Positions 41,855 through 50,968 of a DNA stretch of 64,000 nt are shown here, in pieces. The notes below the pieces were generated by a model. It did no database searches and had not been told where the DNA came from. It was given only the letters and a program-made list of their open reading frames with translations. Every line of letters begins with the position of its first letter. Within the stretch, counting starts at the first letter, position 1. The stretch is taken from NCBI GenBank assembly GCA_018267965.1, contig JAFDXK010000001.1, positions 992,001 to 1,056,000 of the forward strand, given 5' to 3'. Source of the stretch: Bacteroidota bacterium. GTDB lineage: Bacteria; Bacteroidota; Bacteroidia; Chitinophagales; Chitinophagaceae. The position numbers and the translations under genes are program-made.

Positions 41855-42886
41855 ATGAAAAGATTAATCATATTTATTTTCATCATTGCATCATTTGCAT
41901 CTTGCGAAAAGCTGTTGATGCCAAAATCATCACCAAAAGATGCTTATACTGTTTTTGATGAATTGTGGAATACGCTCGACAAGGGCTATGTCTATTTCGG
42001 CAGGAATGGTTTGAACTGGGATTCCGGAGCGTACAGGCGTTTCAGGCCATTTATTAATGATACATTCTATTCAGAGCAATTGTATGATAGCTGTGCTAAT
42101 ATGCTGGCGCTGCTGGAAGACCCTGAGGTGAGTCTAATGACTGGTTTTGCTTCATCAAGATACGTAAGGCCCAATCAGTATGTCTCTAACTTCAGAAAAG
42201 ATCTTTTAGATAATAATTACTTAAGAGGCGCTCAAAAATTAGGTCCTCTTTCATACAACGTAATTGATTCGGTAGGGTATATCTATTACAGCGATTTCAA
42301 TCAACCTATAGATGACGACCAGTTGCAGGTAGTAATACGCTCAATAAAAAATAACGGTGGCAAGAAAGGTGTGATATTAGACATTCGCGATTGTGATGGT
42401 GGCGATAGCAAAAACATGTTTACATTATTCCATCACATGGGTATTGACAGTGCCACACCTTATGATTACAGCACTTATCTTTTCGAAGTATCATACAAAA
42501 ACGGACCTAAGCACGACCAGTTTACAGATTTCTCTGCTACATGGGAAGATAAAAACAGCAATGTAAAATTTGGTAAGAAAATGATAGTACTTACCAATCG
42601 TCGTGTATATGGTATACCAAACGTATTTACGGCAGGTAGCGAAAGTTTCCATAATGTAAAAGTGATGGGCGACACCACAGGTGGAGGTGCATCATTGCTC
42701 ACTGCTTATGAATTACCTAATGGCTGGATCATTAAATATCCTTATTGCAGAATACGTATGTCTGACGGAAAAGATATGCGCGATGGAGTAGCTCCCGATA
42801 CGGTTGTTTACATGAAGAAATCAGACGAAGACGCCGGTAAGGATACCATGATAGAGGCAGCGATAGCCGAATTGCAAAAGAAATAG
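41855..42886 (+). CDS. S41-family peptidase lipoprotein
   Basis: The 343-residue protein has a lipoprotein signal (IIASFASCEK, Cys18). The N-terminal part (AYTVFDELWNTLDKGYVYFG) is the three-helix region of CtpA/Tricorn-core-like S41 peptidases. The catalytic Ser is in FTAGSESFHNVKVMGDTTGGG. An intervening PDZ domain is not obvious, so this is the short Bacteroidota type. The acidic/Lys partners of the usual Ser-Lys-Glu/Gln triad are not assigned. It is probably an outer or inner membrane-anchored envelope protease, in operon with the predicted barrel upstream. Confidence 0.88.
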   Translation: MKRLIIFIFIIASFASCEKLLMPKSSPKDAYTVFDELWNTLDKGYVYFGRNGLNWDSGAYRRFRPFINDTFYSEQLYDSCANMLALLEDPEVSLMTGFASSRYVRPNQYVSNFRKDLLDNNYLRGAQKLGPLSYNVIDSVGYIYYSDFNQPIDDDQLQVVIRSIKNNGGKKGVILDIRDCDGGDSKNMFTLFHHMGIDSATPYDYSTYLFEVSYKNGPKHDQFTDFSATWEDKNSNVKFGKKMIVLTNRRVYGIPNVFTAGSESFHNVKVMGDTTGGGASLLTAYELPNGWIIKYPYCRIRMSDGKDMRDGVAPDTVVYMKKSDEDAGKDTMIEAAIAELQKK

Positions 42887-42965
42887 TTGGTCCGCAATTT
42901 CATATCATTTACCGACCAATTACACAGTTTTACCGAAAAGCCTGTGGCTGTGCTATGCAAGCCCG

Positions 42966-42973
42966 TAACTTTG
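42966..42973 (+). promoter_or_regulatory. Bacteroidota-type -7 box (TAACTTTG)
   Basis: TAnnTTTG match 21 bases before the ATG of the ABC exporter gene; no convincing -33 element was seen. Confidence 0.45.
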
Positions 42974-42994
42974 CATGCATAAGTTAAAGTCCCT

Positions 42995-44824
42995 ATGGCG
43001 CGTCCTAATCATAACAGCAACGGAAGTATAGAAGCAGAAGTACCCAAGGCAAAGCTTAGTAAAAAAAATCTGAGAGAAAGCCTTTGGTTATTTCAATATA
43101 TCAAACCATACAGAGTGAAATTTGTATTGGGTTTAATTGTTATATCGTTGTCCAGCGCTTCTACAATGGCTTTTCCTTATTTACTTAAACAGCTTTTAGA
43201 TAGTATAACCACTAAATCTTACACCAATTATTTTACCACACCATCTGGCATAGCAGTGCTAATGGTAGCGTTGCTCATTGTGCAAATGTTCATTTCGTTT
43301 ATGAGGGTGTATCTCTTCACCCAGGTAGGCGAAAACGTAGTTGCTGATCTGCGTAAGGATATGTACAAACGTATGATAACAATGCCAATGGATTTCTTTT
43401 CACAACGCAGAGTAGGAGAGTTATCAAGCCGCTTAAGCGCAGATGTATCACAAATACAGGATACGGTAACAACTACTTTATCTGAAATACTAAGGGGAGT
43501 GCTTACCCTCTTAATTGGTATGAGCCTGATTTTTGTGCTTTCTACCAAATTGGCCATATTGATGCTGAGCTTAGTTCCGATATTGGTTGTTATCGCTTTG
43601 GTCTTCAGCAAGTATATCCGCAAAATGTCCAAAAATACCCAAGACCAGCTGGCCGATTCTAATATTATTGTTCAGGAAAGCTTACAAGGTATAAGCAACG
43701 TAAAAGCATTTTCTAATGAGGGTTTCGAAATAAAGCGTTATTCAAAAAGCATTAGCGATGTAGTAAAACTGGCTATTAAAAGCGGGCAACTGCGGGGTTT
43801 GTTTATATCATTCATGCTTTTCAGTGTTTTTGGCATTATTGTTTTGCTAGTATGGTATGCTACCGGTATGATGCAGCAAGGGCTGCTAACTTTTGGAAAG
43901 CTAACTGCGTTTGTCGTTTATACCGTTTTTGTTTCGGGCAGTATGGCTGGATTTGCAGAATTCTTTAGCCAATTGCAAAAAACACTGGGCGCTACCCAAA
44001 GGGTAAGGGAATTGTTGAAAGAAACACCTGAGCCTGTTTCTATAAATGATGACCCTTTGTTCGACCAATATAAACTGTCGGGTAGTGTTACCTTAGACCA
44101 TGTAGCCTTCCGTTATCCAAGCAGGCCCGAAATACCCGTTATTAAGGATGTTAGTATTCATGCCAAACAAGGGGAGCAGATAGCCATTGTAGGTCCTAGC
44201 GGTGCAGGTAAAAGTACCATTGCATCTATTTTATTAAGATTTTACGACCCGGAGGCTGGCAGATTGCTGTTCGATAATAAAGATGCCAGGGATATACCCA
44301 TCACCCAGTTGCGCAAGCAATTAGCACTTGTTCCTCAGGATGTTTTGCTTTTCGGAGGTTCAATATACGAAAACATCATATATGGCAAACCTGATGCAAC
44401 TAAAGAAGAAGTAGAGGCTGCGGCTGTAAAAGCCAACGCCCATAATTTCATAAAAGGTTTTCCTGAGGGCTACGATACTGTTGTTGGAGAAAGGGGAGTT
44501 AAGCTATCAGGTGGTCAACGTCAGCGTATAGCCATCGCCCGTGCCATACTCAAAGATCCAGTTATATTAATATTGGACGAAGCTACAAGTTCGCTGGATT
44601 CTGAATCTGAAGCTTTAGTTCAAGATGCATTGAATAACTTAATGAAAAACAGGACTTCATTTGTTATAGCACACAGGCTATCCACTATCCGAAATGCCGA
44701 TAAAATAGTAGTTTTAGAGCATGGAGTTGTAAAGGAGGCTGGCACACATAAACAATTACTGGAAATAGAAGGCGGTTTGTATAAGAGCCTCAGTACATTG
44801 CAATTCGAAAGTTCAGTTAATTAA
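42995..44824 (+). CDS. ABC exporter, fused permease-ATPase (MsbA-like)
   Basis: The 609-residue protein has six transmembrane helices in the first 330 residues and an ATPase domain after it: Walker A GPSGAGKSTIASILL, Q-loop LVPQDVLLFGGSIYENI, signature KLSGGQRQRIAIARAI, Walker B LILDEATSSLD and the H-loop in IAHRLSTI. Such half-transporters form homodimers that flip lipids, lipid A or drugs. The family is the MsbA/LmrA/BmrA group; the substrate is not given by the sequence. The 3' end overlaps the convergent LVIVD-repeat gene by 8 bases. Confidence 0.94.
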   Translation: MARPNHNSNGSIEAEVPKAKLSKKNLRESLWLFQYIKPYRVKFVLGLIVISLSSASTMAFPYLLKQLLDSITTKSYTNYFTTPSGIAVLMVALLIVQMFISFMRVYLFTQVGENVVADLRKDMYKRMITMPMDFFSQRRVGELSSRLSADVSQIQDTVTTTLSEILRGVLTLLIGMSLIFVLSTKLAILMLSLVPILVVIALVFSKYIRKMSKNTQDQLADSNIIVQESLQGISNVKAFSNEGFEIKRYSKSISDVVKLAIKSGQLRGLFISFMLFSVFGIIVLLVWYATGMMQQGLLTFGKLTAFVVYTVFVSGSMAGFAEFFSQLQKTLGATQRVRELLKETPEPVSINDDPLFDQYKLSGSVTLDHVAFRYPSRPEIPVIKDVSIHAKQGEQIAIVGPSGAGKSTIASILLRFYDPEAGRLLFDNKDARDIPITQLRKQLALVPQDVLLFGGSIYENIIYGKPDATKEEVEAAAVKANAHNFIKGFPEGYDTVVGERGVKLSGGQRQRIAIARAILKDPVILILDEATSSLDSESEALVQDALNNLMKNRTSFVIAHRLSTIRNADKIVVLEHGVVKEAGTHKQLLEIEGGLYKSLSTLQFESSVN

Positions 44825-46244
44825 GCTTCATGATTTTAGTATTGTACTGCCTGTCTGGTGTACTAATTTTTATATTATAAAATCCATCTGAATAGCTGCT
44901 TAAATCCATTTTCTCTTTATTTATATTCATATATGTACGTTCGAAAACAGCTCGTCCTAACATATCATTCACTTGAAGTTTCACTTCAGGTAGCTTTGTG
45001 TTGAATTCAAAATAATATTCTCCCGAGGATGGGTTGGGATAAATCAAATAAGTATAGTCTTTAAATTGATTCGAATTAACCTGAGTAGCACATGCATCAT
45101 TCCATTGCAAAACCTTCACACCACCATAATTGGAATAAAAAGGTATACCTAATGGCACATATATATAGGTCAGGTATACTTGGTTGCCATATAGGCCTAT
45201 GCCCCAGGTACCCTCGGTATTAGTAGTATTCCCAAAGCTATCACACAAATAGGGCTGTGACGGGTTAGATACATTCACTACGTCCATTTCGCTTTTACCG
45301 GATGATAGAAACACCAATTTGCAAGCCTTATTATATTGTATCTCATTGGTATGCCCATTACTATTAAACCAGTTGTTAGCTGCAGCATTATCGCAATTCC
45401 AGGGGTTCCACCATCCGGTCTGAGTAATTACTGATGAATTAGAGACGTTCAATATCTCCATACCGCAATAGTCTGTTGCCACATAAGCCAGTCCGTTATC
45501 TACCACAATATTATTGTATGCCCTTGGCCTGCTATCCAACAATGGGTTCGAATATCTTCCTAACTCAATGGGATTCAATTTGTTACTGATATCTATTATC
45601 CTTACACCGCCTGCATCATAACAGAGGTATAGCTTATCGCCAACTATATCCATACCACGGGCATTATATTTAAGACTATCCGGGTTCGATACAGGGAAAA
45701 GCCTTGATGGTATGATCTGCGAGCGGAACTGTACAGCTGTTTTATCAGTCACATCAAGGATAATAACACCTTGTCTCATTGCCCCTAAATAGGCATAATT
45801 GCCATCAGATTTTACAATACCTGCGCCACCTGATGCCACACCTTGCTGCCATACCGATTTTAGTACAGGCGTCGACGGGGTAGCAACATCAACAATGGCC
45901 ATACCCGGCTTAGAGCTATTCACAAATACATTTCCTAATGCCAGGTAGAGATAATTACCATTCTGACTTACACTCATAAGCTCCATATTACCAAGCTGTA
46001 TAGTTGTAATAGAATCCACCAGCTTAGGGGCCGAAGTATTAGTGATGTCAACAATCAATAACCCGCGTTCTTTCCCGGCAATGTATAAATATGATTTGCC
46101 GTTCGCGTCATGTAGAGCACTCATAGCTTGTTTGGGATAAGGAAACCCGACAGCACCTTTCGTTTGAATATTCAAACCTCCGGTACATTGTGCTCCGACA
46201 AGTAAGGGTAGCATCATGCTGCACATCAGTAACATTACTTTCAT
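44817..46244 (-). CDS. LVIVD-repeat protein with T9SS type A sorting domain
   Basis: The 475-residue protein has a signal peptide (KVMLLMCSMMLPLLVGAQC) and at least five LVIVD-type repeats, for example GLLIVDITNTSAPKLVDS, GMAIVDVATPSTPVLKS, GVIILDVTDKT, GVRIIDISNKLNPIELG and DVVNVSNPSQPYLCDS, which form a beta-propeller. The C-terminal domain (YLIYPNPSSGEYYFEF ... YNIKISTPDRQYNTKIMKL) is a type A T9SS signal. It is expected on the cell surface; propellers of this kind serve in adhesion or as binding platforms. The molecular partner is unknown. Confidence 0.9.
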   Translation of the reverse strand: MKVMLLMCSMMLPLLVGAQCTGGLNIQTKGAVGFPYPKQAMSALHDANGKSYLYIAGKERGLLIVDITNTSAPKLVDSITTIQLGNMELMSVSQNGNYLYLALGNVFVNSSKPGMAIVDVATPSTPVLKSVWQQGVASGGAGIVKSDGNYAYLGAMRQGVIILDVTDKTAVQFRSQIIPSRLFPVSNPDSLKYNARGMDIVGDKLYLCYDAGGVRIIDISNKLNPIELGRYSNPLLDSRPRAYNNIVVDNGLAYVATDYCGMEILNVSNSSVITQTGWWNPWNCDNAAANNWFNSNGHTNEIQYNKACKLVFLSSGKSEMDVVNVSNPSQPYLCDSFGNTTNTEGTWGIGLYGNQVYLTYIYVPLGIPFYSNYGGVKVLQWNDACATQVNSNQFKDYTYLIYPNPSSGEYYFEFNTKLPEVKLQVNDMLGRAVFERTYMNINKEKMDLSSYSDGFYNIKISTPDRQYNTKIMKLN

Positions 46245-46452
46245 AGACTAGCGTTGTTTGTATACAAATATAAACAACCATATAGCGAAATACCCCTATA
46301 AGTCAGCTTTTCATTTACTTAACATAAAAGTACATTATAGTGACGAATGCAAAGCGTATGGTGGTGCAGGTATGCACGAGTAAGCGTTTGGGCTTTTGAT
46401 ATTTTGACTTACAAAAGGTACGTATGCTAGCGGAGTGTTGTATATTGAGGGA

Positions 46453-46815
46453 ATGAAAACAGCTCCATTTAGTTTCAGCGAAGCCAATACAATTGCTGAA
46501 ACCTTTAAACACCTATCGGGTAAATTTTTTACAGTTGAGGACAAGGAGTATGGTGTATGGATGATTGTGGCATTCCCTTTTGGGGGTAACATGATATTGG
46601 CTACAAGGTTGTTTGAATTACTGAATGGGAAAATTGATGCAAATTCATTCAGAGCATTCTTAACATCCAATGATAGTGATGAGTATGATATAGCATTATT
46701 GGGAATAACAATATCCGATGAAGATGAAACTAAAAGAGATTCTTACGTCATTCCTATACAGGTAATTTCTACTGCGTTAGGATTAGAGCTTGGATTCAAT
46801 TTTGTCTTTTCGTAA
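46453..46815 (+). CDS. Hypothetical small protein
   Basis: From the ATG at 46453 the protein has 120 residues. It has no signal peptide and a mixed alpha/beta composition: FSEANTIAETFKHLSGKFFTVEDKEYGVWMIVAF, then LFELLNGKIDANSFRAFLTSND and SYVIPIQVISTALGLELGFNF. An in-frame ATG 6 codons earlier exists only after a non-ATG start. I do not recognise the family. It lies alone next to a 375-base non-coding stretch. Confidence 0.6.
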   Translation: MKTAPFSFSEANTIAETFKHLSGKFFTVEDKEYGVWMIVAFPFGGNMILATRLFELLNGKIDANSFRAFLTSNDSDEYDIALLGITISDEDETKRDSYVIPIQVISTALGLELGFNFVFS

Positions 46816-47001
46816 GACGATGTATGGGTAATGGCAATTGCCGCATTCGTGAAAAGGGTTTGAGTAATATAAAGAGGTTTATTGATAATATTAGTTGGCG
46901 TTCTCCTTTTTTTTAAATCATTAAGGAGGTCTGTTAAGGTATTTTGAAATTCATTCTCGTCCTGTACAAGAAGCGCTGGCTGCATTTGCTCCTATAATGC
47001 T

Positions 47002-47123
47002 ATATTATGTATAAAGTAGGTTAGCGTTGCCAGTTAAATTTAGCGATAGCGTTAATGGCAACAATGCGAAATAGCGAGAGGCGATATATCAGTATGCCTC
47101 TGTGAGCCTACTTAACATAATAT
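47002..47123. repeat. Folded 122-nt element in a gene-free stretch
   Basis: Outer arms ATATTATGT..AAGTAGG (47002-47020) and CCTACTT.ACATAATAT (47107-47123) pair with a small bulge. Inside are two hairpins: GTTGCCA / TGGCAAC (47026-47061) and AGAGGC / GCCTCT (47077-47101). The whole stretch 46816-47191 otherwise shows no supported gene. It may be a MITE-like remnant or a structured RNA; the layout recalls the three-way repeats at 22-30 kb but the sequence differs. Confidence 0.6.
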
Positions 47124-47191
47124 AAATTATAGAACAAATGCGCCAACATAATAAGGTAGTGCTTACTTGTACTATTAGAATATTATTGAAG

Positions 47192-47485
47192 CTATTCGGG
47201 TTGATTAAGTTTGGCAAACAAATCCAGGTATTTGTTACATAGGCCCATAACCTCGGTCTTTATGGTATCAGCATTCGTTCGTGTGGTCTTTATAAAATCC
47301 TGGGCACGCTCTGTTAATTGACGCCCTAAAATATCTAAATGAGAATGGTAGGCATCGTCTGCCATGTTTTTTACTCCTAAATCTGTACTTAAACGATAAC
47401 TGCTGAACAACTCAGCTGAATGTTCATCTACCAGTTTCTTTGCAATCACACGAAACCGGTCCAACTGGTTTTGATAGTTTTTCAT
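47192..47485 (-). CDS. Hypothetical small helical protein
   Basis: From the ATG at 47483-47485 the protein has 97 residues and is almost entirely helical and charged: NYQNQLDRFRVIAKKLVDEHSAELFSSYR, YHSHLDILGRQLTERAQDFIKTTR, TIKTEVMGLCNKYLDLFAKLNQPE. A longer frame to 47542 adds 19 residues without a clear start signal. No family is recognised. It diverges from the histidine kinase gene; the gap 47486-47719 holds no further gene. Confidence 0.55.
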   Translation of the reverse strand: MKNYQNQLDRFRVIAKKLVDEHSAELFSSYRLSTDLGVKNMADDAYHSHLDILGRQLTERAQDFIKTTRTNADTIKTEVMGLCNKYLDLFAKLNQPE

Positions 47486-47719
47486 AACAGGCAATTTTAG
47501 ATAGTTCTGTAATTGAATATTTACATATTCATACTTGTGCACATTCTATAAGCCTTACATATTTGGAAAATATCCTCTCTACACCGTCATATAATCCCTC
47601 AACTTCTCAATGTGAATAATAGTAAATATAGTAATAAATGAGGCCCAAAGCAAGCAGTTTAACAATATTCACGTGATGTTTTTTAAAAAATTTATATTTT
47701 ACAGTATTACCCCTGTTTT

Positions 47720-49651
47720 ATGTTGAAACATATTTGCAAGACTATCATTTTACTGGTTACACTGCTTATTGCAAACGATAGTTTTGCTGCTTATACAGAT
47801 TCCATGCTTCGAGAGATACAGAAAGCCGGGAACGACAATACAAAGCTATTCGAGTTATACAGCCGCCTCAGTTTCTCATTACTGAAAAATGACCTTAAAC
47901 AATCCACAGCATACGGACTTGAAGCGCTCAAAGCAGCTAAAGCCACTCGTGATAATCAGACCATTTCACGGGCTTATATATGCCTTACTTATGCATACGA
48001 CAACTCAGGGCATATTGATGAAGGACTTTTAGCGGCAGATTCAGCCCTGATATACGCTAATAAAACCGGCTTATACAAGATCAAGTTCCGTTCAGAACTT
48101 TTGGTAGCATCTCTAAGCCGCCGAAAAGCCAATTATAACGCTTCTATTACACACGCTATAAATGCATTAAAACTAGCTGAAGACAACAAGAATGATACAT
48201 TTACAGGTAACGCATTTAACTTTTTAGGTATATTATACACTAACCTTCACAACCTTGACAAAGCTAAGCAATACCACCTGAGTGCATTGAACCTATATGA
48301 AAAAATTAAAGATTCTAGTTTGATAGAACGGTCATTGAACAACCTTGGTATCAATCACCGGGAAAGAGAAGAATATGACAGTGCTTTAGTTTATTATTTT
48401 AAGGCGCTTAACATTGTAGCATCACTCAAAGACACGTCATCTATTGCATTCTTATTCAACGACATAGGAGCTGCATATTCAAAGAAAGGGGATGTACTTA
48501 ATGGAGAGAAATACTTAAAAGAATCAATAGCAATAAGAGAACGCATTGGAGAAATGGATGAATTGGCTTATACCTATAATTATCTTGGTGAAAACTACGA
48601 AAGGAAGAAAGACATTAAGAACGCTGAGTTATATATAAAAAAAGCTCTTTCAACAGCGAAAGACATCGGAAACAATAAACAAACATACGAAGCACTTGAA
48701 AGCCTATCAGATTTCTATTCGCGCAACAAGATCTACGATTCTGCATATACCTACCTTCGAAAATATAAGTCATTTAGGGATTCTATAGCCGGAATGGACA
48801 ATAAAAAGCTGATTGAAGAACTGTCTACCAAGTACGAAACAGCCAAAAAGGAAAAAGAAATACAAAGCCAAAAGGCTGAAATCAACCGTAAGAACTACAT
48901 GATTATCGGCGCTCTTGGCATTTTAGCCCTGGGTGCCCTACTCGGCTTTTCATATTACAGGCGTTATAAACTGAAACAACAAACACGCCTGCAGGAAGCT
49001 GTCATTCACCAGCAGGAATTAGCTACCCGCGCTGTAATTGAAGCTGAAGAAAAGGAACGCAAACGAATAGCCGGTGACCTCCACGATGGCGTCGGCCAGC
49101 TTATGAGCGCTGCAAGGCTGAATTTATCCATTGTAAATCAAGAACTTACAAATATCTCTGACGAACAACGTGCTGCTTTTGACAAAGCACTGGCACTGGT
49201 TGACGAGAGCTGCAAAGAAGTCCGTACCGTATCGCATAACATCATGCCTAACGCCTTGCTTAAAAGCGGACTTACATCAGCTATCAGGGAGTTTATAGAC
49301 AAAATAGATAGTCGTGTACTAAAGGTCAACCTGTTTACAGAGGGAATAAATGAACGCCTAACCTCAGACACCGAGACTGTTCTATACCGGGTCATCCAGG
49401 AATGTATCAATAATGTTATTAAGCACTCGGGGGCAAATACCTTACACATTTCTATCATAAAAGATGAAGATGGTATCAGCATAACAATTGAGGATAATGG
49501 TAAAGGGTTTAATGCATCAGACAAATCCAAGTTTGATGGTATCGGCTTAAAGAATATTCAAACCCGTATTGAGTATCTTAAAGGTGAAGTTGAATGGGAT
49601 TCTGCACCAGGTAAAGGAACCGTGGTTTCTATTCACATTCCCGCATCTTAA
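47720..49651 (+). CDS. Sensor histidine kinase with periplasmic TPR repeats
   Basis: The 643-residue protein has a signal peptide (LKHICKTIILLVTLLIANDSFAA), about six tetratricopeptide-type repeats (residues 35-350, for example FNFLGILYTNLHNLDKAKQYHLSALNLYEKI), one membrane helix (MIIGALGILALGALLGFSYY, about 395-415), a HisKA_3 dimerisation helix with phosphoacceptor His in KRIAGDLHDGVGQL, and a HATPase_c domain with VIQECINNVIKHS and EDNGKGF. It is a NarL-type two-component kinase. The usual LuxR/NarL-type regulator gene is not next to it. The sensed signal would be periplasmic and is unknown. Confidence 0.93.
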   Translation: MLKHICKTIILLVTLLIANDSFAAYTDSMLREIQKAGNDNTKLFELYSRLSFSLLKNDLKQSTAYGLEALKAAKATRDNQTISRAYICLTYAYDNSGHIDEGLLAADSALIYANKTGLYKIKFRSELLVASLSRRKANYNASITHAINALKLAEDNKNDTFTGNAFNFLGILYTNLHNLDKAKQYHLSALNLYEKIKDSSLIERSLNNLGINHREREEYDSALVYYFKALNIVASLKDTSSIAFLFNDIGAAYSKKGDVLNGEKYLKESIAIRERIGEMDELAYTYNYLGENYERKKDIKNAELYIKKALSTAKDIGNNKQTYEALESLSDFYSRNKIYDSAYTYLRKYKSFRDSIAGMDNKKLIEELSTKYETAKKEKEIQSQKAEINRKNYMIIGALGILALGALLGFSYYRRYKLKQQTRLQEAVIHQQELATRAVIEAEEKERKRIAGDLHDGVGQLMSAARLNLSIVNQELTNISDEQRAAFDKALALVDESCKEVRTVSHNIMPNALLKSGLTSAIREFIDKIDSRVLKVNLFTEGINERLTSDTETVLYRVIQECINNVIKHSGANTLHISIIKDEDGISITIEDNGKGFNASDKSKFDGIGLKNIQTRIEYLKGEVEWDSAPGKGTVVSIHIPAS

Positions 49652-49749
49652 ATCATTAATAAAATATTTTAATAGATTGATTTTCAATAAAATAAATACA
49701 TACAATTACATGTAAAATTCAAATTATGCCATGTTGTCATTTTTGAGTC

Positions 49750-50823
49750 CTAAAATAAGGGTAATTGCCCGTGTTTGATGCGTCTAAAATCATTAATATT
49801 CAACGGATTATAGGTCTCATTTAAACCAAATCGCTTGCAATAAAGCCTGAATTGTGTCTTTATTAGCTCGGCAAACTTACCATCACCCACTATCCTGTTG
49901 CCCCAACGACTATCGTTAACATGCCCTTCGTGACAAGAGGATATCAGGTTCCAAACTTTTTCAGCCCTATCAGGGAATGCCTTAAATAACCAATCTTTAA
50001 ATATGGGGCCGATGGCACCATTCAATCTTACTACCGTATACCCCGCCCATTTAGCACCCGATTCAGATGCTGCTTTCAAAACATCATGCATATGGTTATC
50101 ATTTAACCCCGGAATGATGGGGGCATTCATGATACCCGTAGGTATACCCAGTTTCGATAAATTCTCCTGCACCTTTAACCTCGAACGGTATGATGCTGTT
50201 CTGGGTTCCAACACCCTTCTTAAATCTTCATCAAGTGAGGTAATAGATGAAAATACCCTTACCAGGTTATGCTTGGCTAATTCCTGTAATATATCTGTAT
50301 CTCTGAGAACAAGAGCATTTTTGGTAAGAACACCCACCGGATTTCGATACTCAAGACATATTTCTAATAATTTGCGTGTGATACGCATTTTGCGTTCTAT
50401 AGGTTGGTAACAATCTGTATTCCCCGAAAGGGAGATGACGGCCGGTTCCCAATTCTTATTTTCAAATAATTTCTTGAGCAATGCCGGTGCATTCCTTTTT
50501 ACGACTATCCTGCTTTCAAAATCTACACCGGCACTATAGCCCCAATATTCATGACTGTTGCGTGCATAACAATAAATACACCCATGCTCACAGCCCTGAT
50601 ACGGATTAGCACTAAACATCATACCCACATCAGGGCTGGTAATTTTATTTACCAATGTGCGGCTCTCATCATATATGTATTCTGTTTTTCGTTCTTCATG
50701 CTCCCAGTCATCTATAGCCTCAGTGTGTTCCTGTACATACTCCCCTTTCAGGAAACGGTTTTTGGGGTTGTACTGTGCCCCCCTGCCTTTTTCAAACTTT
50801 TCAGTTTCATGTTGAATGATCAT
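49750..50823 (-). CDS. Radical SAM protein, PA0069 family
   Basis: From the ATG at 50821-50823 the protein has 357 residues; the longer frame starts at a TTG and reads through the repeated GCAACA motifs. The radical SAM cluster motif is NPYQGCEHGCIYCYARNSHEY (C-x3-C-x2-C). The body of the protein (RNPVGVLTKNALVLRDTDILQ, FSSITSLDEDLRRVLEPRT) matches the PA0069/Rv2578c family, related to spore photoproduct lyase, of unproven reaction. It is downstream of the Y-family polymerase gene on the same strand, a common pairing in Bacteroidota damage-response loci, so a DNA repair role is plausible. Confidence 0.88.
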   Translation of the reverse strand: MIIQHETEKFEKGRGAQYNPKNRFLKGEYVQEHTEAIDDWEHEERKTEYIYDESRTLVNKITSPDVGMMFSANPYQGCEHGCIYCYARNSHEYWGYSAGVDFESRIVVKRNAPALLKKLFENKNWEPAVISLSGNTDCYQPIERKMRITRKLLEICLEYRNPVGVLTKNALVLRDTDILQELAKHNLVRVFSSITSLDEDLRRVLEPRTASYRSRLKVQENLSKLGIPTGIMNAPIIPGLNDNHMHDVLKAASESGAKWAGYTVVRLNGAIGPIFKDWLFKAFPDRAEKVWNLISSCHEGHVNDSRWGNRIVGDGKFAELIKTQFRLYCKRFGLNETYNPLNINDFRRIKHGQLPLF

Positions 50824-50840
50824 AGTGCGTCTCTCTATTA

Positions 50841-50870
50841 TGTTGCGAAATGTTGCGTTTTGTTGCAATT
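50841..50870 (-). promoter_or_regulatory. Three GCAACA repeats, 10-base spacing
   Basis: On the plus strand TGTTGC occurs at 50841, 50851 and 50861, that is once per helical turn, directly upstream of the radical SAM gene. This could be an operator for a dimeric or oligomeric regulator. Confidence 0.45.
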
Positions 50871-50968
50871 ATTATCGTTTGTTTCACTTTCTTTTAAGCG
50901 AAGAGGCGGGGGATGCGGATACTTTAGCTACAAAGATGCTTGCCTCCCCCTTGTTTCCTCCTCTTATA

